64,000 nt of DNA from positions 1,952,001 through 2,016,000 of the forward strand of contig NZ_CP069127.1 of NCBI RefSeq assembly GCF_016811915.1, in the 5' to 3' direction. A program made the translations under genes and the position numbers. The notes under the pieces are model-generated. The model saw nothing but the letters and a program-made list of their open reading frames with translations, was not told the DNA's origin and ran no database searches. This DNA is from Brevibacillus choshinensis (GTDB taxonomy: Bacteria; Bacillota; Bacilli; Brevibacillales; Brevibacillaceae). This document shows, piece after piece, positions 17,961 through 25,752 of the stretch (position 1 is the first letter of the stretch; the number at the start of each line of letters is the position of its first letter).

Positions 17961-19547
17961 TCAGCGGCGTGGAAAAAAGATTGCCAATTGTTCGCCGATC
18001 CATGGGATGCGGCGAACGTCTTGTTTGCCCAGAACGCGCATCGCGACCAGCAAGACGACGTACAGCACCGTGCTGACCATCGTGCAGACGAGCAAGAGCT
18101 GTCCGATGGATGTATCCATGAACCAATGCTTTGCCATGTAGGAGCCAGCGTAACCCATGGCGATCATGGCGGCCCCGATCTTGCCAAATTCGCGAATGTC
18201 GATGGTGAAGCCGATCTTTTTGATGAGGCTGGCAAAATGGAGCAGAGTGACCAGCGTGATTCCGATGTTGAGTGCAATCACGGTCCCATGGATGCCAAAG
18301 GCGGGTTGAGCCGTAAACAGAAACATGGCTGCTGTTTTCACGATCGCACCAATGAGGGTGTTGCGAAAGACGACCTGAGCGTAATCCAGTCCTTGCAAGG
18401 CTGCAGCGAGTGGCGCCTGAAAAAAGAGGAAGACAGAAAAAGGCGCCATCTCTTTTAACAGAAGTCCGACCTCATGAAATTGGTTTCCGTAGATCAATCC
18501 GCACAGCGGTTCAGCAAAAATGGTCAGCAATACCGTGCAGGGTGCTCCTATTACGAGTGTGATCCGCATCGACTGATAGATGCGACGATGCACGAGGGGA
18601 GCATTATTTTGATAGGCGGCTTCCGCGACGGCAGGAACGAGGGAAATCGACAAGGAATAGGTAAGGAATGTCGGAAACATCAAAAGCGGTACGGCCATTC
18701 CTGCGAACTGCCCGTACAAGCCCGTAGCGGTCGATGTGGTGAATCCGGCGATGACGAGGGCAAGCGGGACGAGCATCGGCTCCAGGACATAGGCGATGGA
18801 GCCGATCATTCGGCTCATGGTCACCGGCAGCGCCACGTGAATCAATTGGCGCAGGCTCGCTTTGCTCGCGGACACCGCTTGAAGAAATGGCTTTTCCAAA
18901 AGCAGGGATGCTGTATGCTTGCTTCCTTTTCGATATTGCCACAAGATGTACAAGAGTCCGGCCGCTTCTCCGAAAATGATGCTGCCTACTGCCCCTGCCG
19001 TCGCGTACTCGATGCCGGCTGGCAAAAAGGTGATCGTCATCACGACGACCAAGGCCATTCTGACCATTTGCTCCACCAGCTGCGAGATGGCCGTCGGAAT
19101 CATGTTCTGTTTGCCTTGGAAGTACCCCCGCAGCACCAGGGAAATGCTGGAGATGGGAATGACGGGAATGGCTGCGAGCATGACGATGTGAGCGCGCGGG
19201 TCCGCAAACAAACTGCTGGCGATCAAGTGAGAGAATAGCAGAAGAATGGAGCACAAGATCAGGCTGATCCCACCCGCAACAGACAGTGCCAATACGAGAA
19301 ACCGGCGAGTCAATCGTGGGTTTTTGGCCGCTTCCGTTTCCGCGACCTGCTTTGCGATCGCGACAGGCAATCCGAATGTGGTCAAGGTGATCAGGAAGTA
19401 CAAGAGGGGCACGACCATCTGGTAGAGACCCATCCCTTCTGCGCCGATGATACGGGAGAGCACGATTCTGTGGGCAAATCCGAATACTTTTGTCACGCCG
19501 CCTGCGATGATGAGGATGACCGTCCCGTAAAAGAATGACTGTCTCAT
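17961..19547 (-). CDS. spoVB: SpoVB, MOP-superfamily lipid flippase of spore cortex synthesis
   Basis: This protein of about 528 residues is a multi-pass (about 14 transmembrane segments) transporter of the polysaccharide-exporter/MurJ group. SpoVB is needed for cortex peptidoglycan, most likely as a lipid II flippase. The N-terminus (MRQSFFYGTVILIIAGGVTKVFGFAHR) and the GAEGMGLYQMV stretch are characteristic. ATG 19547 is chosen because AAGGAG lies about 8 bases upstream; the longer start at 19574 lacks a site. Its place between the DUF421 gene and comN is the same as in B. subtilis. Confidence 0.92.
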   Translation of the reverse strand: MRQSFFYGTVILIIAGGVTKVFGFAHRIVLSRIIGAEGMGLYQMVVPLLYFLITLTTFGLPVAIAKQVAETEAAKNPRLTRRFLVLALSVAGGISLILCSILLLFSHLIASSLFADPRAHIVMLAAIPVIPISSISLVLRGYFQGKQNMIPTAISQLVEQMVRMALVVVMTITFLPAGIEYATAGAVGSIIFGEAAGLLYILWQYRKGSKHTASLLLEKPFLQAVSASKASLRQLIHVALPVTMSRMIGSIAYVLEPMLVPLALVIAGFTTSTATGLYGQFAGMAVPLLMFPTFLTYSLSISLVPAVAEAAYQNNAPLVHRRIYQSMRITLVIGAPCTVLLTIFAEPLCGLIYGNQFHEVGLLLKEMAPFSVFLFFQAPLAAALQGLDYAQVVFRNTLIGAIVKTAAMFLFTAQPAFGIHGTVIALNIGITLVTLLHFASLIKKIGFTIDIREFGKIGAAMIAMGYAGSYMAKHWFMDTSIGQLLLVCTMVSTVLYVVLLVAMRVLGKQDVRRIPWIGEQLAIFFPRR

Positions 19548-19634
19548 GGAGGGCTCCTTTGCAAGGAAATTCACTTAATACAGAATATGGACGTGCCACA
19601 GTCGGCATGACTACTTTGGGGAGGGAATAAAAAG

Positions 19635-19871
19635 ATGGACCAAGCGGAAAAAGATGGTTGGTTTCGGCATGTTTCAAGTATTTGCCAGAGCAAAGCGGAA
19701 GAATTTGCCTTGCTCGGCTATGAAAATGTGACGGCAAAAGATATTTGGGAGTGTGTCAGCCATGCGTACAAGGAGATCCCGCCGATGCACCGCCTGGTCA
19801 ATGATGTCCTGTCCCTGAAGCCCAACAAGTACATGAATTACCTCATGATCCAAATGTATCGAAATTCATGA
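19635..19871 (+). CDS. comN: ComN, post-transcriptional regulator
   Basis: This 78-residue protein fits the ComN (YrzD) family. In B. subtilis ComN affects late competence (comE) mRNA and localises to poles and septa. The sequence has the family pattern CQSKAEEFALLGYENVTAKDIWECV followed by VNDVLSLKPNKYMNYL. ATG 19635 follows GGGGAGGG. The position between spoVB (divergent) and secD-secF matches B. subtilis. Whether this organism becomes competent cannot be told here. Confidence 0.82.
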   Translation: MDQAEKDGWFRHVSSICQSKAEEFALLGYENVTAKDIWECVSHAYKEIPPMHRLVNDVLSLKPNKYMNYLMIQMYRNS

Positions 19872-19960
19872 TGAAACTTCCTCGCCGCACATTCGTATGA
19901 AAGAAAATGTGCAAGCAAGCGCAAGGGGTTGGTTACCATGGTTCACTTTTCCAGCAATAA

Positions 19961-19990
19961 TTGACACGTTTTTTCATACTTCGCTATAAT
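19961..19990 (+). promoter_or_regulatory. Strong sigma-A promoter before secD-secF
   Basis: A consensus TTGACA (19961-19966), 18-bp spacer, TATAAT (19985-19990). The transcript would start near 19997, about 55 bases before the secD start. Confidence 0.85.
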
Positions 19991-20050
19991 GGGCATACTG
20001 GTTTCTCGTCAAGGGACGGGACCCTGTTACGAAAGAGGGGTATTACTGCG

Positions 20051-21289
20051 ATGATAAAATGGGGAAGATTCCTCCTGTTCCTGGTTGTTGTAGCCTTACT
20101 CGGCACGTTGGTAGCAACGACGACCACGCAGGTGGCAGGTAAGATCACACTCGGTCTGGACCTTCAAGGTGGTTTTGAAATTTTGTATGAAGTAGAACCG
20201 CTTGAAGCTGGACACAAAGTTGATATTGATTTGCTCAAATCAACTGCACACATGATTGAGAGGCGGATTAACATTGGTGGCGTGGTAGAGCCCGTTATCG
20301 ATACAGAATTGCCGAACCGTATTCGTGTGAAAATCGCTTCGCAATCCGCCGACCAGGACAAGCTTCGCGAACTGATCGGGAAACCCGCTGTATTGACTTT
20401 CCGTGACGAGGCTGGAAAAACGATACTGCGCGGCAGCGATTTGGCTCCGAATGGCGCAGCAGTCGGCTACGATGACTTGAAACGTCCTTTGGTAACCGTG
20501 AAATTCTCTGATGCGAAAAAATTGGAAGATGTAACGCGTGCGAATCTACATAAACGCATGGCGATTTATCTGGATGAAAACTTGCAAACGAACCCGACCA
20601 TTCAATCGGTCATCACGGGCGGCAGTGCGCAAATCACGGGGGATTACACTCGGGAATCCGCTCAGGAGCTGGCTGACCTGCTGAACTCCGGTGCGATGCC
20701 TGCCAAGCTGATTGAGAAACAGGTAACTTCTGTGGGCGCTTCCCTGGGTGCGCTTGCTCTGCAAAAAACGATTTATGCGGGATACATCGGGGCGGCCTTG
20801 ATCTTCTTGTTCATGCTGTTCGTGTACCGCATGCCAGGTATGATTGCGAACATTACACTGGCTGGATTTACGTATTTCTGTCTGGTCGTACTTGATTGGA
20901 TGGACGCAACGCTGACATTGCCGGGGATCGCAGGTTTCATTCTCTCGATCGGTATTGCCGTGGACGCGAACATCATTACGTACGAGCGCATTCAGGAAGA
21001 AATTCGTTCCGGAAAAACGATCCTTTCGGCATTCCGTGCCGGTGAACGTCGTTCCTTGATCACCATTTTGGACGCACATATCACAACATTGATTGCGACT
21101 GGCGTGCTGTTCTACTTTGGGACGAGCTCCATCCAAGGATTCGCCGTTGTCCTCGCCATGACGATCGTCGTAAGTATCATTACCAACGTGTTCGGATCTC
21201 GATTCCTCCTCTGGCTGGTTATCCGCTCCAACATGTTTAAAAAGCCGTTCTGGTTCGGAGTAAAGGAGAGTGAGATCGGTGAGCTTTAA
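20051..21289 (+). CDS. secD: SecD, protein translocase accessory subunit
   Basis: This 412-residue RND-type membrane protein acts with SecF and YajC to use the proton gradient to aid late steps of Sec export. It has the SecD hallmark LGLDLQGGFEILYEV near residue 40, a large extracytoplasmic domain, and five C-terminal helices including TLPGIAGFILSIGIAVDANIITYERI. ATG 20051 is chosen since the promoter overlaps the upstream in-frame start at 19961, and GAGGGG precedes it. The gene is separate from secF, unlike the fused secDF of Bacillus. Confidence 0.95.
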   Translation: MIKWGRFLLFLVVVALLGTLVATTTTQVAGKITLGLDLQGGFEILYEVEPLEAGHKVDIDLLKSTAHMIERRINIGGVVEPVIDTELPNRIRVKIASQSADQDKLRELIGKPAVLTFRDEAGKTILRGSDLAPNGAAVGYDDLKRPLVTVKFSDAKKLEDVTRANLHKRMAIYLDENLQTNPTIQSVITGGSAQITGDYTRESAQELADLLNSGAMPAKLIEKQVTSVGASLGALALQKTIYAGYIGAALIFLFMLFVYRMPGMIANITLAGFTYFCLVVLDWMDATLTLPGIAGFILSIGIAVDANIITYERIQEEIRSGKTILSAFRAGERRSLITILDAHITTLIATGVLFYFGTSSIQGFAVVLAMTIVVSIITNVFGSRFLLWLVIRSNMFKKPFWFGVKESEIGEL

Positions 21290-22190
21290 TAATCACGACA
21301 CGGTCGTTCGATTTGATATCGTAAAAAACCGCCGGAAGTTTTTTATCGGATCTTCCGCGATTATCATCATTGGCTTGCTGTTCATCCTGATCCAAGGTCT
21401 GCATCTGGGCGTAGACTTCAAAGCGGGTACACGCCTTGACCTCTATATTGGGAAAGAATTCAAGCCTGCAGAAGTAGAGGCAATCATCAAGGAGAAAATT
21501 CCGGATGTGGCGTTCTCTCCAGTAACGACGTACGGTACGTACCAGGCCTTCACTCGTTTTGATAAAACGGTCTCATCCGACACGCTGATGGTAGTGGAGC
21601 AGTCGTTGAAAGCGAAATACGGGGACCAGGTAAACAAGCAAGTATCCACGGTAGACCCGAGTATTGCTCAAGAGATGGTGAAAAAAGCGGCAATCGCTGT
21701 AGCGGTCGCTTCCATCGGGATTGTCATCTACATCGCGATACGTTTTCAGTGGCTCTTCGGGGTTGCGACAGTTGCTGGTCTGCTGCATGACGTTTTTATC
21801 CCGATCGCGATTTTCTCCATTTTGGGGCTTGAGGTCGATCTGACCTTCATCGCAGCGCTTTTGACGATTCTCGGTTACTCCATTAATGACAAAATCGTTA
21901 TTTTTGACCGGATCCGTGAAAATCTCAGAACCATGAAATCCAGGAGCATTGAAGATCTGGAGCATCTCGTAAACGTATCCCTTTGGCAGACCATGCGCCG
22001 CTCCGTTTACACGGTAGCGACCGTATTCTTCACCGTATTGGCAATTGCATTGCTGGGTAGCGAGAGCATCCGCAATTTCTCTTTGGCCCTGTTGTTCGGT
22101 CTGGTAAGCGGTACCTATTCTTCGATCTTTATTGCTGCTCAAATTTGGGTGAATTTAAAAGAACGGAATATGCTGAAGAAGAAAGCATAA
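21279..22190 (+). CDS. secF: SecF, protein translocase accessory subunit
   Basis: This 303-residue partner of SecD has GLHLGVDFKAGTRLDLYIG near the first transmembrane segment. The SecF motif LLTILGYSINDKIVIFDRIRENLR lies near residue 200. GTG 21279 is preferred because GGAG lies about 10 bases upstream; GTG 21270 would be too near. The start overlaps the end of secD by 11 bases, so translation is coupled. A strong GC-rich terminator ends the operon. Confidence 0.95.
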   Translation: MSFNNHDTVVRFDIVKNRRKFFIGSSAIIIIGLLFILIQGLHLGVDFKAGTRLDLYIGKEFKPAEVEAIIKEKIPDVAFSPVTTYGTYQAFTRFDKTVSSDTLMVVEQSLKAKYGDQVNKQVSTVDPSIAQEMVKKAAIAVAVASIGIVIYIAIRFQWLFGVATVAGLLHDVFIPIAIFSILGLEVDLTFIAALLTILGYSINDKIVIFDRIRENLRTMKSRSIEDLEHLVNVSLWQTMRRSVYTVATVFFTVLAIALLGSESIRNFSLALLFGLVSGTYSSIFIAAQIWVNLKERNMLKKKA

Positions 22191-22231
22191 GCCTAACGCA
22201 GTTTCTTCTCATAACAGCCTGTTCAAAAATG

Positions 22232-22258
22232 CCGCGGGGAAGCTCCCCGCGGTTTTCT
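22232..22258 (+). terminator. Terminator of secD-secF
   Basis: CCGCGGGGA pairs with TCCCCGCGG across an AGC loop, followed by TTTTCTACTT. Confidence 0.9.
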
Positions 22259-22294
22259 ACTTCATGAGCATAGGTCCCCCCTTATTTTACGCAG

Positions 22295-22324
22295 TTGTCA
22301 GTCTCACGCTCCATCCTCTATAAT
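22295..22324 (+). promoter_or_regulatory. Promoter before recJ
   Basis: TTGTCA (22295-22300), 18-bp spacer, TATAAT (22319-22324), 25 bases before the recJ start. Confidence 0.7.
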
Positions 22325-22348
22325 GAATGAGGATTGGAGGTGGGCTCA

Positions 22349-24703
22349 TTGTTGAAAGCGAAATCACGCTGGCAACTGGCAGCTTACGATGAACAATTGG
22401 CAGCGTCCATTGCTGCTGAGTGTGGGTTGACTCCGCTTGTTTCCAAGCTGTTGGTGATTCGCGGTCTTGATTCACCACAGAAGGCTCGAGACTTTCTTCA
22501 CGCAGGTCCCCAGCTGTTCCATGACCCATTCTTGCTGCATGGCATGGAGGAGAGCGTACATCGCATCAGGCAAGCCATCGAGAAGAGAGAACCGATCTGT
22601 ATTTACGGAGATTACGATGCGGATGGAGTCAGTTCGACATCGTTAATGGTACATTTGTTGCGACAATTGGGCGCGGTATTTGATTACTACATCCCCAACC
22701 GATTTACAGAAGGGTATGGGTTACATAAAGACGCACTCTCTCAACTTCACCAGAGCGGTTACAAGCTGATCATTACTGTCGATACCGGGATCAGTGCGGT
22801 AGAGCAGGTAGAATTTGCGAACCAACTGGGTCTTGAGGTCATCGTAACCGACCACCACGAACCTCCGGCTGTCATCCCGGAGGCATTTGCTGTGATTAAT
22901 CCGAAAAAGCCGGGCTGTTCGTACCCGTTTGATATGCTGGCGGGTGTAGGTGTGGCTTTCAAGCTCGGGCATGCGCTTCTGGGAGAAGCTCCCTTGCATC
23001 TCGCCGATCTGGCAGCATTGGGAACTATCGCCGACCTCGTTCCGCTGGTAGACGAAAACCGTATCTTGGCGAGAGCAGGTTTAAAACGCTTGAACCAGAC
23101 TCGAAATGTCGGACTGCAGGCGCTCGTCCGCGTGTGTGGACTAGCCGATACCGAGCTGTCAGCCGGCCATGTCGGATTTGCACTCGGACCGCGGTTGAAT
23201 GCTAGCGGAAGGCTGGAGACAGCAGAATCGGCAGTCAAGCTGTTGACGACAGAAGACCCCGCCGAAGCGGAGCAATGCGCCCAAGCTTTGGACGACCTGA
23301 ATCGTGAGAGACAAGAGCTCGTGCAGACGATGACCGAAGAAGCGATTCAGATGGTGCATGAGCATTTTCCGCCTGACGATCATAAGGTACTGGTGGTAGC
23401 TAAGGAAGGCTGGAACGTCGGAGTCGTGGGGATTGTCGCCTCTCGCCTGGTGGAGACTTTCTATCGGCCTACCATTGTACTCGGGATCGATCCCGTCAAA
23501 GGTACAGCCAAGGGTTCTGCACGCAGCATTGCTGGTTATGATATGTATGAGGCGCTGACGGCTTGCAAGGAATGGCTGCCGCACTTTGGCGGACATACGA
23601 TGGCAGCAGGCATGACATTGCCTACGGAAAACCTCGACCCGCTGCGTCAGCGCTTAAATGAGCTGGCCAAAGAGTGGCTGACCCCTGAAGACTTTACACC
23701 GCTGACCAAGGTGGATGTATCCATGGACATACAGGAAGTCAGTCTGGATGCCGCTGAGCAGCTCGAACAGCTGGCCCCGTACGGAATGGGGAACCCTACA
23801 CCGCTTGTCCTGCTCGAAGACGTGGAAACCAGCGGGATGCGCACCATTGGTCGAGATGACAATCACTTGAAGTGCTCCTTGCAAAAAGCGGGGACGACCG
23901 TTGACGCCATAGGCTTCAACTGGGCCCATGTCACGAAAAAGGTAACGCCCAAAGCGAAGTTCCGCGTGCTTGGCGAGCTATCCGTCAACGAATGGAACGG
24001 GAATCGCAAACCGCAGTTGACCATACGTGATCTGGCGGTGCCTCATCAGCAAGTGTTTGACTGGAGGGGAAGCCGAGATAAATGGGACAAATGGCTTTTG
24101 CTAGCGGCAGAGCCGAATTCCCGCACGATCTTGTTTCGGGAAGAAAGTTACGAGTCGCTGAGCTCAAAGGCTACGGCTGAGCAGGTGCAGTCCATCGTTT
24201 TGGTAGGGGTCGCTCCTTTCAAGGAGACAGCTTCCACGCTGCAAAATGTGGTTCTGTACGACATGCCCAAGAGCCGTGCCCAATTGAAGGAGATCTTGGC
24301 CGAGGTAAGTCAGGCAGAACGCATCTACTGCCTGTTTGGTGACCCTGATCTGGGAATGGAAAAGCTATCTTGCCCTGGGCGTGAGCACTTCAAGCAATTG
24401 TACCAATTTCTTTTGCAAGTGCCTGTGGTCCCGCAGATTCATTTGGATGCACTGGCTAAAAAGCTGAAGTGGAAGCGCAATCTGCTAGACGGCATGATCG
24501 CCATCTTCATGGAGCTCGGGTTTCTGGCAGAAGAGCCAGGACAGTACCGACTGCAAAATCCCGAGGGAAAACGTCCTCTGGAGAGCTCCATGCTTTACCA
24601 GGCTTGGAAGGAAGAATCCGAGCTGGCAACGGACTTGCTGCTGTCATCTTCAGATGAATTGATTCGAACGCTTCATCAGTTGGTGGAACCTGCCACCTTA
24701 TAG
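22349..24703 (+). CDS. recJ: RecJ, single-stranded-DNA 5'-3' exonuclease
   Basis: This 784-residue protein is a DHH-family exonuclease for repair and recombination. Key segments are YGDYDADGVSSTS (motif I, about 95), ITVDTGISAVEQ, VTDHHEPP (the DHH motif, about 170), LAALGTIADLVPL (about 220) and the DHHA1 part with GGHTMAAGMTL (about 415). A long C-terminal domain (beyond about 570) is typical of Bacilli RecJ. TTG 22349 is chosen because GGAGG ends 8 bases upstream; TTG 22352 is nearly as good. apt follows 12 bases downstream, as in B. subtilis. Confidence 0.95.
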   Translation: MLKAKSRWQLAAYDEQLAASIAAECGLTPLVSKLLVIRGLDSPQKARDFLHAGPQLFHDPFLLHGMEESVHRIRQAIEKREPICIYGDYDADGVSSTSLMVHLLRQLGAVFDYYIPNRFTEGYGLHKDALSQLHQSGYKLIITVDTGISAVEQVEFANQLGLEVIVTDHHEPPAVIPEAFAVINPKKPGCSYPFDMLAGVGVAFKLGHALLGEAPLHLADLAALGTIADLVPLVDENRILARAGLKRLNQTRNVGLQALVRVCGLADTELSAGHVGFALGPRLNASGRLETAESAVKLLTTEDPAEAEQCAQALDDLNRERQELVQTMTEEAIQMVHEHFPPDDHKVLVVAKEGWNVGVVGIVASRLVETFYRPTIVLGIDPVKGTAKGSARSIAGYDMYEALTACKEWLPHFGGHTMAAGMTLPTENLDPLRQRLNELAKEWLTPEDFTPLTKVDVSMDIQEVSLDAAEQLEQLAPYGMGNPTPLVLLEDVETSGMRTIGRDDNHLKCSLQKAGTTVDAIGFNWAHVTKKVTPKAKFRVLGELSVNEWNGNRKPQLTIRDLAVPHQQVFDWRGSRDKWDKWLLLAAEPNSRTILFREESYESLSSKATAEQVQSIVLVGVAPFKETASTLQNVVLYDMPKSRAQLKEILAEVSQAERIYCLFGDPDLGMEKLSCPGREHFKQLYQFLLQVPVVPQIHLDALAKKLKWKRNLLDGMIAIFMELGFLAEEPGQYRLQNPEGKRPLESSMLYQAWKEESELATDLLLSSSDELIRTLHQLVEPATL

Positions 24704-24715
24704 GAGGAATTATTC

Positions 24716-25228
24716 ATGGATTTCAAACAATACATTCGCGTCATTCCTGATTTCCCGCAGCCTGGGATTCGCTTCAAAGACATCACGACGCTGCTCAAAG
24801 ACGGTCCAGCATACCGCGCTGCGATCGAGGAGCTGGCTGTTTTTGCTCGTGAAGTTCAGGCAGACGTCATCGCAGGACCGGAAGCACGCGGGTTTGTCGT
24901 AGGTGCGCCACTGTCTTATGAAATGAGCATCGGGTTTGTACCGATCCGCAAGTCTGGCAAGCTGCCATACGAATCCATCAAAGCAGACTACGACCTCGAA
25001 TACGGAAAGGATGCTCTCGCCGTGCACGTCGATGCGATTGTGCCTGGGCAACGTGTGCTGATCGCGGACGACCTGCTTGCGACGGGTGGGACCATCGAGA
25101 CTACGATCAACCTGATTGAACAACTGGGAGGAAAAGTCGTGGGAGCAGCGTTCTTCATCGAGCTGTCTTACCTGGATGGACGCAAAAAAATCGGAGACAT
25201 CCCAGTGAAATCCTTGGTGCAATATTAA
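24716..25228 (+). CDS. apt: Adenine phosphoribosyltransferase
   Basis: This 170-residue enzyme makes AMP from adenine and PRPP (purine salvage). It shows the family start [21 protein letters not shown], the GPEARGF loop and the PRPP-binding motif [13 protein letters not shown] (about 118-130). GGAGG lies upstream of ATG 24716. It is co-transcribed with recJ and closed by a strong terminator. The relA gene follows but with its own promoter. Confidence 0.97.
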   Translation: MDFKQYIRVIPDFPQPGIRFKDITTLLKDGPAYRAAIEELAVFAREVQADVIAGPEARGFVVGAPLSYEMSIGFVPIRKSGKLPYESIKADYDLEYGKDALAVHVDAIVPGQRVLIADDLLATGGTIETTINLIEQLGGKVVGAAFFIELSYLDGRKKIGDIPVKSLVQY

Positions 25229-25243
25229 TAACGTAGCAACCTG

Positions 25244-25268
25244 AAAACGGGCCGAACGCCCGTTTTTT
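25244..25268 (+). terminator. Terminator of recJ-apt
   Basis: AAAACGGGC pairs with GCCCGTTTT across a short CGAAC loop and runs into T6. Confidence 0.93.
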
Positions 25269-25310
25269 GCTTATTTCCTAGACTGTTCATACTTTACAGG
25301 GGAAATCAGC

Positions 25311-25339
25311 TTTACAATACGAACGACTTACAAGATAAT
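25311..25339 (+). promoter_or_regulatory. Probable promoter of the relA leader
   Basis: TTTACA (25311-25316), 17-bp spacer, GATAAT (25334-25339). If used, it gives a 5' untranslated leader of about 400 bases before relA. Confidence 0.55.
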
Positions 25340-25752
25340 AGTATGAAATAGACATGATTATCTTTTTCCATCCTAACGCAGAACGATTTTGTGAACCGGC
25401 TTCGCAGGTCTTTTTTTTACTATCAGAAAGTGAGACGGCTTCGCCTACGGCAAGGCAAGCTCGGTTTTCTCATATACTATCGTTTTTCTGTCGTTCTTTC
25501 TCTGGCAGGCTGATAGGAAAGTCCATGCAAAGGCTTCGACCGGCTCCTTCGTAAGAACTTCAATCAGAAGCTTTTTTTACCGTATAGGAATTCGTCAGTC
25601 GAACACACTCATGAATTCAGGAGCACATGACGAAGTACCTCAGCGCCCGCTTCATGCGTTGCTGCGGTATAACTTTCCGCGTAAGCGCGGTCGCCCAACT
25701 TTGAGCAAACCTCAGTCGAGGCTTTGTTATGAGAGGATAAGGGAAGGGAACT
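25340..25752 (+). promoter_or_regulatory. Long hairpin-rich leader of relA (unassigned)
   Basis: About 410 bases with no convincing gene. It holds a small hairpin ACCGGCTTCGCAGGT (25395-25409) followed by T8. It also holds three GGCTTCG motifs (25398, 25437, 25532), a second T-rich stop-like site (GAAG then T7 at 25567-25577), a 7-bp inverted pair TTCGTCA/TGACGAA (25591 and 25628), and a hairpin CCTCAGTCGAGG just before the relA ribosome binding site. It does not show T-box, ykkC or other riboswitch motifs that I know. It looks like a cis-acting RNA leader, but the identity is open. Confidence 0.45.

Noticed and set aside
25354-25554. 66-codon open frame in the relA leader
   Set aside because: It has no ribosome binding site, crosses the T8 terminator-like site, and its composition does not look like a protein.
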